Shown: positions 32,164 through 39,961 of the stretch, one piece after another
Numbering within the stretch: the first letter of the stretch is position 1
How the letters are laid out: every line of letters begins with the position of its first letter
NCBI GenBank assembly: GCA_031127075.1
Contig: JARIFA010000007.1
Coordinates: 1-64,000, forward strand
Direction of reading: 5' to 3'
Length of the DNA: 64,000 bases
Origin: Gemmatimonadota bacterium
Lineage (GTDB): Bacteria > Gemmatimonadota > Gemmatimonadetes > Gemmatimonadales > Gemmatimonadaceae
Made by a program: the position numbers and the translations under genes
Notes under the pieces: generated by a model
What the model saw: the letters and a program-made list of their open reading frames with translations, nothing else
What the model was told of the DNA's origin: nothing
The model's database searches: none

Positions 32164-34107
32164 ATGCGCACCTGCCACCGCCCGCCATCCGTGCCCTCGC
32201 GCGTCGCCGGATGGCGCCGCCGCCGCTGGCGCGTCGTCTCCCTGTCCGCGCTCGCCCTGCTCACCGCCTGCGACCCGGACGCTCGGGGCGCGACGCAGGT
32301 GAAGATGCACGACAACGCCTTCAACGCCCCCGTCGTCCGCATCCCCGACGGCGCGGGGGTCATCTTCACCAACGCCGGTCGTAACCCGCACAACATCGTC
32401 CCCGTCGATCCCGCGCGCTGGGGCACCGCGGTCACACGTGCTGATGGCGCGGCCGGCGCCGATACCGCCGCCGTCACCTCGGGTGAAAAGCAGGCGCTCA
32501 CCTTCGCCGGCCCCGGTGTCTATGCGTATTACTGCTCGTACCACGGCACCAAGGAGGGGCAGGGGATGGCCGGCGCCGTCATCGTCGGCGACGTCGCGTA
32601 CGAGGGGGCGGCGCAGGGGAAGCTCGCCGCGGTCGATACGGCCACCGGCACCGTCCGCCGCGTCCCGCAACAGCATGCCACGATCCAGGGCGCCGTCGAC
32701 GCCGCCGTCCCCGGGGACCTCATCCTCGTCGATTCGGGCGTCTACCGCGAGGAGGTGCAGGTCACCACGCCCGCGCTCGTAATCCGCGGCACCGATCGCA
32801 ACGCCGTCGTCGTCGACGGCGAGTTCGTCCGCCCCAACGGCTTCAACGTCCTCGCCGACGGCGTGGCGATCGAGAACCTCACGGCGCGGAACCACACCTT
32901 CAACGGCGTCTTCTGGACCGGCGTCACCGGGTATCGTGGCCGCTACCTCACCACCTACAACAACGGCGACTACGGGATCTACGCCTTCGACGCGACGGAC
33001 GGCCTCCTCGAGGACAGCTATGCGAGCGGTTCCCCCGACGCGGGGTTCTACATCGGCCAGTGCGATCCCTGCCGCGCCGTCATCCGACGCGTGATCGCGG
33101 AGCACAACGCCGTCGGGTACTCCGGCACCAACTCGAGCGGCGACCTCCACATCCTGAGCAGCGTCTGGCGCTTCAACCGCGGGGGGCTCGTCCCCAACTC
33201 GCTCGACACGGAGCTCTACCCGCCGCAGCACCACACCACCATCCGCGGCAACCTCATCTACGCGAACCAGAGCCGCACCGCGCCCGGGAAGGGGCTCTCC
33301 CCGCTCGCGTGGGGGAACGGCGTCGTCATCGGTGGTGGGCGCGAGAACGTCGTCGAGGGGAACGTCATCCTCGACCACGCGGGCCACGGGGTGATGATCG
33401 CGCCCCTCATCGACGCGCACTGGTGGCCCGCCGTCGGGAACCGCGTCCTCGACAACCGGATCCTCGGCTCCGGCCGCGCCGACGTCTCCGTCGGTGGCCC
33501 CACGAGCGCGGACAACTGCATCGGCCCGTCGCAGGGCCCAATGACGACGGCGCCCCGCCTCCTCGCCTGTGAGCTCCTCGGCGATTCCGTCGTCCAGCGC
33601 CGCGGCGACGAGAACGACCTCGTCCCCGCGCTCGCCCTCGCGATGCGGATGTGGCGGCTCCGCGATCCCACCTACCCCGACTGGCGGACGCAGCCGGTGC
33701 CGCCCCCGCAGCCGACGATGCCCGATCCCATCGGCGCGCCGGCGCTCCCCGCGGTGAACGTCTTCGCGGGCCTCGCGGACGAGCTCGCGGTCGCTCCGTT
33801 TCCCGTGATCACCGATTCGGTCGTCACAGCCTACCTCGCGAACGCGTCCACACCCACCGGCCCGCGGCCGCGCCTCGACCGGGCGATGGCCACGCTCCAA
33901 GCCTGGATGCCCCTCTCCCTCGCGCGGCTCGGCGCGGTGGGCATCCTCCTCGTCGCCTGGGCGGTCCGCATCCGCCGGCGCACCCGTGGAAGCGCCGATG
34001 TGCAGGCGGGCCACGCGGCACGCCGCGTCTGGCGACTCGCCGCGGCCGCCGTCGTCGCCTGGATCGGCCTCGCCCTCGCGGTGGCCGTCCGTTTCAGCGC
34101 GATGTAG
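32164..34107 (+). CDS. Cupredoxin + right-handed beta-helix lipoprotein with C-terminal membrane anchor
   Basis: The 647-residue product has a lipobox (LALLTAC, Cys36). A plastocyanin-like domain follows, with all four type-1 copper ligands apparent: His76 in NPHNIV and CSYHGTKEGQGM giving Cys124, His127 and Met135. From about residue 165 a NosD-like parallel beta-helix begins (ATIQGAVDAAVPGDLILVDSGVY, then Asn-rich rungs). One or two hydrophobic segments near the C-terminus (LGAVGILLVAWAV, LAAAAVVAWIGLALAVAV) would anchor it. It ends 4 nt before a Tat-exported copper oxidase gene, and the two probably work together in the envelope. The substrate is unknown. Confidence 0.78.
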   Translation: MRTCHRPPSVPSRVAGWRRRRWRVVSLSALALLTACDPDARGATQVKMHDNAFNAPVVRIPDGAGVIFTNAGRNPHNIVPVDPARWGTAVTRADGAAGADTAAVTSGEKQALTFAGPGVYAYYCSYHGTKEGQGMAGAVIVGDVAYEGAAQGKLAAVDTATGTVRRVPQQHATIQGAVDAAVPGDLILVDSGVYREEVQVTTPALVIRGTDRNAVVVDGEFVRPNGFNVLADGVAIENLTARNHTFNGVFWTGVTGYRGRYLTTYNNGDYGIYAFDATDGLLEDSYASGSPDAGFYIGQCDPCRAVIRRVIAEHNAVGYSGTNSSGDLHILSSVWRFNRGGLVPNSLDTELYPPQHHTTIRGNLIYANQSRTAPGKGLSPLAWGNGVVIGGGRENVVEGNVILDHAGHGVMIAPLIDAHWWPAVGNRVLDNRILGSGRADVSVGGPTSADNCIGPSQGPMTTAPRLLACELLGDSVVQRRGDENDLVPALALAMRMWRLRDPTYPDWRTQPVPPPQPTMPDPIGAPALPAVNVFAGLADELAVAPFPVITDSVVTAYLANASTPTGPRPRLDRAMATLQAWMPLSLARLGAVGILLVAWAVRIRRRTRGSADVQAGHAARRVWRLAAAAVVAWIGLALAVAVRFSAM

Positions 34108-34111
34108 CGCG

Positions 34112-35086
34112 GTGCCCACGCGCCGCGAGCTCTTCTTCGGCGCCGCGGGCGCCGTCGGCGCACTCGCGCTCGGCGCCGGCGCTCGTCAGGTACGCACCGC
34201 CTTCCGCACCGCGAGCGAGCGCCCGCGCGGTGCCGACCTGATGGCGCACGGCCCCTACGGCCACGGCGTCGAGCCGCCGGACACCCTCGGCCCCGCCGCC
34301 CTCGATGCCGCGACCATCCCGCCGCCCCCGGTGCGCGGTCCCATCACCCGCGACCTCACCATCACGCAGCGCCCCGTCGCCGTCGCGCAGGGTGCGACCC
34401 TCGACGCGTGGACCTTCGAGGGCACGATCCCCGGCCCGACGCTCCGCGTCACCGAGGGGGAGACGCTCACGCTCCGGGTGCGGAACCTCACCGGCCATCC
34501 GCACAACCTCCACACGCACGGCGCGCACGCGCCGGAGAGCGACGGATGGGAGCCGATCCCGCCCGCCGGCGACCGCACCTATGTGCTACAGCCACGCCCG
34601 GCGGGGATCTACCCGTACCACTGCGACCTCACGCCGGGCGCGCAGCATCTCGGCCGCGGACTCTACGGCCTGCTGATCGTCGATCCGATCGTGTGGCGCC
34701 CACCCGCGCAGGAACGCGTCCTCCTCCTCGGCGGCTTCGACACCGACGGCGACGGCCACTCCGACGCCTTCGGCTGGAACGGCGTCGCGGGGTTCCACGC
34801 GCGACATCCCATCAGGCTCGCGCGCACGGCACCGGTCCGGCTCTACGTCGCGAACTTCATCGTCGACGAACCCGTCGCGACCTTCCATCTCCACGCGCGC
34901 ACCTTCGATGTGTTCCGCTCCGGCACCCGCCCCACGCCCGACGAGCACACCGACGTCGTCCCGCTCACCCTCGGCGAACGCGCGATCCTCGAGTGCACCT
35001 TCGACGCGCCGGGCCGCTACATGTTCCACCCGCATCAGGCGCGGATGGCCGAGCGGGGCGCGATGGGGTGGTTCGCGGTCGGCTAG
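34112..35086 (+). CDS. Tat-exported two-domain multicopper oxidase (nitrite reductase/laccase-like)
   Basis: The 324-residue product from GTG 34112 has a twin-arginine signal (TRRELFFGAAGAVGALALG). Domain 1 has GHPHNLHTHG (type-1 His131, type-2/3 His136) and YPYHCDLTPGAQHLGRGL (His170, Cys171, His179), with Leu184 where the axial Met is expected. Domain 2 has FHLHARTF and a terminal MFHPHQARMAERGAMGWF. The layout resembles NirK or two-domain laccases. The axial Leu points to a high-potential type-1 site, more laccase-like than NirK-like. It is cotranscribed with the cupredoxin/beta-helix gene, a likely electron donor or acceptor. Its stop overlaps convergent trpA by 3 nt. Confidence 0.85.
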   Translation: MPTRRELFFGAAGAVGALALGAGARQVRTAFRTASERPRGADLMAHGPYGHGVEPPDTLGPAALDAATIPPPPVRGPITRDLTITQRPVAVAQGATLDAWTFEGTIPGPTLRVTEGETLTLRVRNLTGHPHNLHTHGAHAPESDGWEPIPPAGDRTYVLQPRPAGIYPYHCDLTPGAQHLGRGLYGLLIVDPIVWRPPAQERVLLLGGFDTDGDGHSDAFGWNGVAGFHARHPIRLARTAPVRLYVANFIVDEPVATFHLHARTFDVFRSGTRPTPDEHTDVVPLTLGERAILECTFDAPGRYMFHPHQARMAERGAMGWFAVG

Positions 35087-35892
35087 GGACGGGTCGCCGC
35101 CTTCATCTCCCGCACGAACGCCGTCACCGCCTCCCGCCGCGCCGGGGCCGTCTCGTGCGCACCGATCCGGCTCACCACCGCCGACCCGGAGATCGCCCCC
35201 GACACCCCCATCGCGCGCGCGGCGCGCACGTGCGACGGCTGTGCGATCCCGAACCCCAACAGCGCGGGAGCCGCGCCGGCGGCGCGGAGCGCCGCGACCA
35301 CCGACGCAGAGTCCGCCTGCACCGTGTCGTCGGCACCGGTGACGCCCCCACGCGACGTCACGTACACGTAGCCCGCGCTCGCTCTCGCCACCTCCGCCAC
35401 GCGTGACGCCGCCGCGCCGGGAGGCAGGATCCGTGCGAGCGCGACCCCGGCCCGCGCGAACGCCTCGGCGAACCACCGCTGCTCCAGCGACGGCGCATCG
35501 GGGATCACCACCGAATCGACGCCCGCCGTCGCACACTGCGCCGCGAACGCCTCGACGCCGGCGTGCACGATGAGGTTCGCGTAGACGAGCAGCCCGATCG
35601 GCACGGTGGGATGCGCGTCGCGCACGGCGCGCAGCAACGGCCAGCACGCCGAGATGCGTGTTCCCGCATCGAGCGCGCGCGTCACGGCCGATTGCACCGC
35701 CGGTCCATCGGCGATGGGATCCGAGAAGGGAAGGCCGAGCTCCAAGCCATCGGCCCCGGCCTCCACGGCCGCCGAGATCAGCGCGAGACTTTCGTCCATG
35801 GATGGATCGCCGAGGACGAAGAACGGCACGAAGGCCAACTCGTCGCGCGCGGCGAGCCGCGCGAACATCGCGGCGTAGCGGTCAGTGCCCAC
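35083..35892 (-). CDS. trpA: Tryptophan synthase alpha subunit
   Basis: TrpA cleaves indole-3-glycerol phosphate to indole and glyceraldehyde 3-phosphate within the alpha2-beta2 complex. It has 269 residues, the normal size. Catalytic Glu and Asp lie in [18 protein letters not shown]. Further family segments are [16 protein letters not shown], and the phosphate-binding [10 protein letters not shown] and ISGSAVV. The GTG start at 35892 lies inside the last codons of trpB (11-nt overlap), so the two are translationally coupled. It is the last gene of the trp operon. Confidence 0.94.
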   Translation of the reverse strand: MGTDRYAAMFARLAARDELAFVPFFVLGDPSMDESLALISAAVEAGADGLELGLPFSDPIADGPAVQSAVTRALDAGTRISACWPLLRAVRDAHPTVPIGLLVYANLIVHAGVEAFAAQCATAGVDSVVIPDAPSLEQRWFAEAFARAGVALARILPPGAAASRVAEVARASAGYVYVTSRGGVTGADDTVQADSASVVAALRAAGAAPALLGFGIAQPSHVRAARAMGVSGAISGSAVVSRIGAHETAPARREAVTAFVREMKAATRP

Positions 35893-37072
35893 CGTTGCCT
35901 CCCTCCGCCTGATACCGCAGCACCGTCGCGAGATCTTTATCCCCGCGACCGGAGAGGTTCACGAGGATGTCGAGCGGTCGCGCCGACGAGCGCGCGAGCT
36001 CCAGCGCGCCCGCCACCGCGTGCGCGGACTCGAGCGCGGGGATGATCCCCTCGCTCCGCGCCACGAGCGAGAACGCCGCCATCGCGTCCGCATCGGTGCA
36101 CCCCACGTACCGCGCGCGCCCCGTCTCCTGCAGGTAGGCGTGCTCGGGCCCGACCCCCGGATAGTCGAGCCCCGCCGAGATGGAATGCGATTCCTGCACC
36201 TGCCCTTCGTCGTCCTGCAGGATCTGCGTGAAGCAGCCGTGGAGCACGCCGGGCCGGCCACGCTGCAGCGTGGCCCCGTGCCGCGGCGTCTGCAACCCCT
36301 CACCCGCGGGCTCGACACCCACCAGCTCCACGCTCGGATCCGGGATGAAATCGGTGAAGATGCCGATGGCGTTCGAGCCGCCGCCGACGCTCGCGACCAC
36401 CACATCCGGGAGTCGCCCCGTCGCCGCCAGGAACTGCGCGCGCGCCTCACGCCCGATCACGCGCTGGAACTCGCGCACGATGAGTGGGAAGGGATGTGGC
36501 CCCGCGACGGTGCCGAGGAGGTAGTGCGTCGACTCGTACGACGCGGACCAGTCGCGAAGCGCCTCGTTGATCGCGGCCTTGAGCGTCGCGCCTCCCTGCG
36601 TCACCGGCACGACCTCGGCCCCCATCAGCCGCATCCGCTGCACGTTCGGCTGCTGCCGCTCGATGTCGGCGGCGCCCATGTAGATACGCGTGGGGATGCC
36701 GAGCACCGCGCCGGTGAGTGCGGTCGCCACCCCGTGCTGACCGGCACCGGTCTCCGCGATGAGCCGCGTCTTGCCGAGCCGACGCGCGAGCAGCCCCTGC
36801 CCGAGCGCCTGGTTGGTCTTGTGCGCGCCACCGTGCAGCAGGTCCTCGCGCTTGAACCAGAGCCGTGAGCCCGTTTCGGTGCCGAGGTGCCGGCACTGAT
36901 AGAGCGGCGTCGCACGCCCGGCGTACGTGCTGAGGAGCGTCTCCAGCTCGGCGCCGAACGTGGGATCGGCTTGTGCGGCGAGGAACTCCGCCTCGAGCGA
37001 TTCGAGCGCGGGGACGAGGATCTCGGGGACGAAGCTGCCGCCGAAGCGGCCGTAATAGGCGGACTGGATCAT
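35882..37072 (-). CDS. trpB: Tryptophan synthase beta subunit
   Basis: This PLP enzyme condenses indole with serine to form Trp. It has 396 residues. The N-terminus [18 protein letters not shown] is canonical for TrpB1. The PLP Lys lies in [15 protein letters not shown], with [14 protein letters not shown] and the phosphate loop VGGGSNAIG. The C-terminal [10 protein letters not shown] is also typical. It has an ATGA-type junction with the upstream trpCF gene. Confidence 0.96.
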   Translation of the reverse strand: MIQSAYYGRFGGSFVPEILVPALESLEAEFLAAQADPTFGAELETLLSTYAGRATPLYQCRHLGTETGSRLWFKREDLLHGGAHKTNQALGQGLLARRLGKTRLIAETGAGQHGVATALTGAVLGIPTRIYMGAADIERQQPNVQRMRLMGAEVVPVTQGGATLKAAINEALRDWSASYESTHYLLGTVAGPHPFPLIVREFQRVIGREARAQFLAATGRLPDVVVASVGGGSNAIGIFTDFIPDPSVELVGVEPAGEGLQTPRHGATLQRGRPGVLHGCFTQILQDDEGQVQESHSISAGLDYPGVGPEHAYLQETGRARYVGCTDADAMAAFSLVARSEGIIPALESAHAVAGALELARSSARPLDILVNLSGRGDKDLATVLRYQAEGGNGGH

Positions 37073-38559
37073 GCGGGCGTGCTCATAGAGACCATCTCAG
37101 GGGGAGCGGCGTGGGCGCCGAGGATCTGGAAGAGTTGAGCGAGGCGAGCGGGGTCCTTCTGCCCGGGCGCGACCTCCACGCCCGAATTGACGTCGAGCCC
37201 GCCGACCCCGAGTGCAGCGGCCGCGGCGGCGTTCTCCGGGGAGATCCCACCGGCGAGGATCACCTGGTCGCGGTCGGGGTGATCGGCGAGGAGCTGCCAG
37301 TCGAACCGGCGGCCGGTGCCGCCGTGCTGGCCGGCCACATAGGTGTCGAGCACCACGCGGTCGGCACCGGGGAACCGCAGCGCCGGGAGCGCCTCGTGCA
37401 CGCGCAGCGCCTTCCAGATCTCCACGCCGGACGGGAGCACGGCGCGCAGCGCACGCACCATCGCGGGGGATTCATCCCCGCTCAGCTGCACGGCGCCGAG
37501 ATCGAGCGCGCGCACGGCCTCGGCGATGGTCTCGATCGGCACGTCGACGAAGACACCCACCCAGGTGAGCGGGGCGGCCGCGCGCACCGCCCCGGCCTGC
37601 GCGAGTGTCACACGACGCGGTGATCGTTCCGCGAAGATGAGCCCGCCGTGCGTCGCGCCCTCGGCGTGCGCCGTCGCCGCGTCCCCGGGGCGCGTGAGCC
37701 CGCAGATCTTCGTGAGCCCGAACCGAAGGCGGCGCACGGCGCGCGGCACGTCCGGCTCGGTCATCAACGCCGAGCCTACGAGGAACGCATCGACCAACGG
37801 CGCGAGCGCGCGCACGTCGGCGTGGGTGCGGATCCCGGACTCGCAGACGCGCACGCGGTCGGGCGGTACCAGCGGCGCGAGCCGCCGCGTCGTGTCGAGG
37901 TCCACCTGCAGCGTGCGGAGGTCGCGGTTGTTGATCCCGATGACCGGCGCGACCAACCTGATGGCGCGCACGAGCTCCGCCTCTGTGTGCACCTCGGTGA
38001 GTGTGGCGATCCCCGCCGCGCGCGCGGCGGCGGCGCAGGCGAGGTACGCCGCATCGTCGAGCACGGAACACATCAGCAGGATGGCGTCCGCCCCCGCGGC
38101 CCGCGCCTCGAACACCTGGTACGGATCCACCACGAAGTCCTTGCAGAGCACCGGCACGTCCACCGCGGCGCGCACGGCGCGGAGGTCGTCGAGGCTCCCC
38201 CCGAAGTAGGGCGTGTCACAGAGCACTGAGATGGCCGCGGCGAAGGGCGCATACGCGCGCGCGATCTCCGCCGGCGCGTGCGCCGTGCGCAACACCCCCG
38301 CCGACGGCGAGGCGCGCTTGTGCTCGAGGATGAACCCGGGCCGCTGGCGCCGGAGGGCGGCGGTGAAGTTGCGGTCGGACGGCGTGCAGGCGGCGCGCAC
38401 CGTGGCCAGCGGGCGCCGCGCCTGCCGCTCGCGGAGGTCGGCACGCGTGCGCGCGACGATCTCGCCCAGCACGCCCGACGCCACGCTCGGACCGTCGCCC
38501 GAACCCATACCCGAACCCGGGTGTTCGGGCGCGCCCTCAGCCACGCGTCCCACCGGCAT
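37069..38559 (-). CDS. trpCF: Bifunctional indole-3-glycerol phosphate synthase / phosphoribosylanthranilate isomerase
   Basis: The product of about 496 residues joins two TIM barrels in the E. coli TrpC order. The IGPS half (to about residue 280) has [57 protein letters not shown] and [12 protein letters not shown]. The PRAI half begins [13 protein letters not shown] and contains [10 protein letters not shown] and [19 protein letters not shown] with the catalytic Cys and Asp. The ATG at 38559 overlaps trpD by 23 nt. A downstream ATG at 38508 and a GTG near MLGEIV are alternative starts. Confidence 0.93.
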   Translation of the reverse strand: MPVGRVAEGAPEHPGSGMGSGDGPSVASGVLGEIVARTRADLRERQARRPLATVRAACTPSDRNFTAALRRQRPGFILEHKRASPSAGVLRTAHAPAEIARAYAPFAAAISVLCDTPYFGGSLDDLRAVRAAVDVPVLCKDFVVDPYQVFEARAAGADAILLMCSVLDDAAYLACAAAARAAGIATLTEVHTEAELVRAIRLVAPVIGINNRDLRTLQVDLDTTRRLAPLVPPDRVRVCESGIRTHADVRALAPLVDAFLVGSALMTEPDVPRAVRRLRFGLTKICGLTRPGDAATAHAEGATHGGLIFAERSPRRVTLAQAGAVRAAAPLTWVGVFVDVPIETIAEAVRALDLGAVQLSGDESPAMVRALRAVLPSGVEIWKALRVHEALPALRFPGADRVVLDTYVAGQHGGTGRRFDWQLLADHPDRDQVILAGGISPENAAAAAALGVGGLDVNSGVEVAPGQKDPARLAQLFQILGAHAAPPEMVSMSTPA

Positions 38560-39652
38560 CCGTCACGCACGCCTCGTGCGAACAGGCGACCCACCGCGCG
38601 AGCCGCTCCGCCGCGCGGCCGCTCGCGAGCACGTCGAGTGCGAGCGTCACCCCCTCGCGCAGGCTCCCCGCACGGTCCGTGATGAAGGCGAGCGCCCCCA
38701 CGTTGGCAGCGATCGCGTCGCGATGCGCTGGCGCGCCCCGGCCCTCCAGCACCGCGCGGAGCAGCGCGGCGTTCGCCGCCGCGTCCCCGCCGGCGAGCGC
38801 CTCGAGCGGATACCGGGTGAGCCCGAGCGCCTCCGGGGTGATCTCGAGCGTGGTCACGTGGCCGTCGCGCAGGAGCGCCCCCTGCGTGGGCCCGTGCAGC
38901 GCGATCTCATCCAGCCCGTCGCCGTGCACCACGAGCGCCACCTCGGCGCCGAGCTGGCCGAGCGTCTCGGCGAGCGGGGCGCAGAGCGCGGGATCGTACA
39001 CGCCGACCAGTTGGTGCGTCGGACGGCTCGGGTTCACGAGCGGGCCGAGGAGGTTGAAGATCGTGCGCGTGCCGAAGGCACGGCGGACGGGGGCCGCGTG
39101 TCGCATCCCGGGATGGTGTTCCGGCGCGAAGAGGAAGCAGATGCCGACCGCATCGAGGCAACGGCGCGCCTGCGCCGGGGTCGCGCTGAGTCGCACGCCG
39201 AGCGCCTCCAGCACGTCGGCGGAACCGGAACGCGAGGAGACGGCGCGGTTGCCGTGCTTGGCGACGGGGATGCCGAGTTCCGCGGCGACGATCGCGGCGG
39301 CGGTGGAGATGTTGATGCTGCGGGCGCCGTCGCCGCCGGTGCCACAGGTGTCGGCGAAGTGGTAGTCGGGGCGGGTGAAGGGGGCGGCGGCGGCGCGGAG
39401 GGCCGCGGCCGCGCCGGCGATCTCCGCCGGCGTCTCCCCGCGGACCTTCAGCGCGGCGAGGACCGCAGCGAGCACCGGCCCCGGGATCGTGCCGGCGACG
39501 ATCGCCTCGAAGAGCTGCTCCGATTCGCCGGCCTCGAGGGAGCGCTCGAGTGCTGTGAGGACGGGGCGGGGGAGGGCGTCACGGCGGGCCGTGGGCGCGT
39601 GGGCGACCGAGGTCCGCGGAGCGGGGCGCAGGGAGGACGGGACGGCGGGCAT
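38537..39652 (-). CDS. trpD: Anthranilate phosphoribosyltransferase
   Basis: TrpD transfers phosphoribose from PRPP to anthranilate, and here it is the first structural gene of the operon. The product has 371 residues from ATG 39652. The PRPP motif DTCGTGGDGARSINIST is intact, followed by VAKHGNRAVSSRSGSADVLEALG and the dimer/hinge segment RTIFNLLGPLVNP. An unconserved N-terminal extension of about 25 residues precedes the helical domain. No glutamine amidotransferase domain is fused. Expression should depend on the attenuator directly upstream. Confidence 0.94.
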   Translation of the reverse strand: MPAVPSSLRPAPRTSVAHAPTARRDALPRPVLTALERSLEAGESEQLFEAIVAGTIPGPVLAAVLAALKVRGETPAEIAGAAAALRAAAAPFTRPDYHFADTCGTGGDGARSINISTAAAIVAAELGIPVAKHGNRAVSSRSGSADVLEALGVRLSATPAQARRCLDAVGICFLFAPEHHPGMRHAAPVRRAFGTRTIFNLLGPLVNPSRPTHQLVGVYDPALCAPLAETLGQLGAEVALVVHGDGLDEIALHGPTQGALLRDGHVTTLEITPEALGLTRYPLEALAGGDAAANAALLRAVLEGRGAPAHRDAIAANVGALAFITDRAGSLREGVTLALDVLASGRAAERLARWVACSHEACVTDAGGTRG

Positions 39653-39679
39653 ACGAGGGGGCTCCGAGGGAGAGGGAAC

Positions 39680-39807
39680 CCGCCGTGGGAAAGGCGCCTG
39701 CAAACGAAACAGCCCACGGCGGTGAACGCAGTGGGCTGAGGTGAGACGCGGAGGTCGTCGGTGACCTAGACGCGGAGAGCCCGGCTGCGAGAGGTATCGC
39801 GCCAGGG
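39680..39807 (-). promoter_or_regulatory. trp operon attenuator leader (protector, antiterminator, terminator segments)
   Basis: Mutually exclusive pairings can be drawn on the minus-strand RNA. Segment 1 (CCCTGGC, 39807-39801, containing the second Trp codon) pairs with segment 2 (GCCGGG, 39785-39780). Segment 2, extended as CGCAGCCGGGCT (39789-39778), pairs with segment 3 AGCCCACTGCG (39737-39727). Segment 3 also pairs with segment 4 as CAGCCCAC/GTGGGCTG to form a terminator. A further 10-bp perfect repeat, CCGCCGTGGG (39722-39713) with CCCACGGCGG (39689-39680), would compete for segment 4 or cover the region before trpD. This is the classical ribosome-stalling layout. Confidence 0.85.
39702..39738 (-). 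terminator. Attenuator intrinsic terminator of the trp leader
   Basis: On the minus strand, CAGCCCAC and GTGGGCTG form an 8-bp stem that extends by GCG/CGC across a single mismatch to a TTCAC loop. The U-rich TTTCGTTT follows immediately. It lies 50 nt before trpD. Confidence 0.85.
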
Positions 39808-39840
39808 ACGCCAGCAGGAGGTCGACGAGCGGTTCGCCAT
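39766..39840 (-). CDS. trpL: trp operon leader peptide
   Basis: A 24-codon ORF, MANRSSTSCWRPWRDTSRSR followed by ALRV and TAG, lies about 110 nt upstream of trpD and is absent from the supplied ORF track because it is too short. It contains two Trp codons separated by two residues (W-R-P-W) in a 24-residue peptide. The second Trp codon overlaps RNA segment 1 of the attenuator. A ribosome stalled there under Trp shortage would free segment 2 to pair with segment 3 and prevent terminator formation. No Shine-Dalgarno sequence precedes the ATG, and a TATCGT box lies 10 nt upstream, so the message may be leaderless. Confidence 0.85.
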   Translation of the reverse strand: MANRSSTSCWRPWRDTSRSRALRV

Positions 39841-39850
39841 TGGAGGGGGG

Positions 39851-39856
39851 ACGATA
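39851..39856 (-). promoter_or_regulatory. Candidate -10 box (TATCGT) of the trp operon
   Basis: TATCGT on the minus strand ends 10 nt before the trpL ATG. A weak -35-like TTGTGG lies 17 nt further upstream, within the loop region of the preceding terminator hairpin. Assignment is by position. Confidence 0.4.
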
Positions 39857-39860
39857 GTGC

Positions 39861-39893
39861 GACCGGCCCCGGGCCACAAGCCCGGGGCCGGTC
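39861..39893 (-). terminator. Perfect GC hairpin between the BNR gene and the trp leader
   Basis: A perfect 14-bp inverted repeat GACCGGCCCCGGGC / GCCCGGGGCCGGTC with a 5-nt loop lies 68 nt after the stop of the upstream BNR gene. No U-tract follows. It probably insulates the trp leader from upstream transcription. Confidence 0.6.
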
Positions 39894-39961
39894 GCGGCCA
39901 TCCGTCATCCCTCGACCGTCGTCCGGCGCGTCGCCCACCGCGCCGGCCCGCGATCCCGCCC

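Noticed and set aside
31327-34119. 930-aa minus-strand ORF
   Set aside because: Its upstream two thirds are antisense to the cupredoxin/beta-helix gene. The real gene starts at the signal peptide near 32136.
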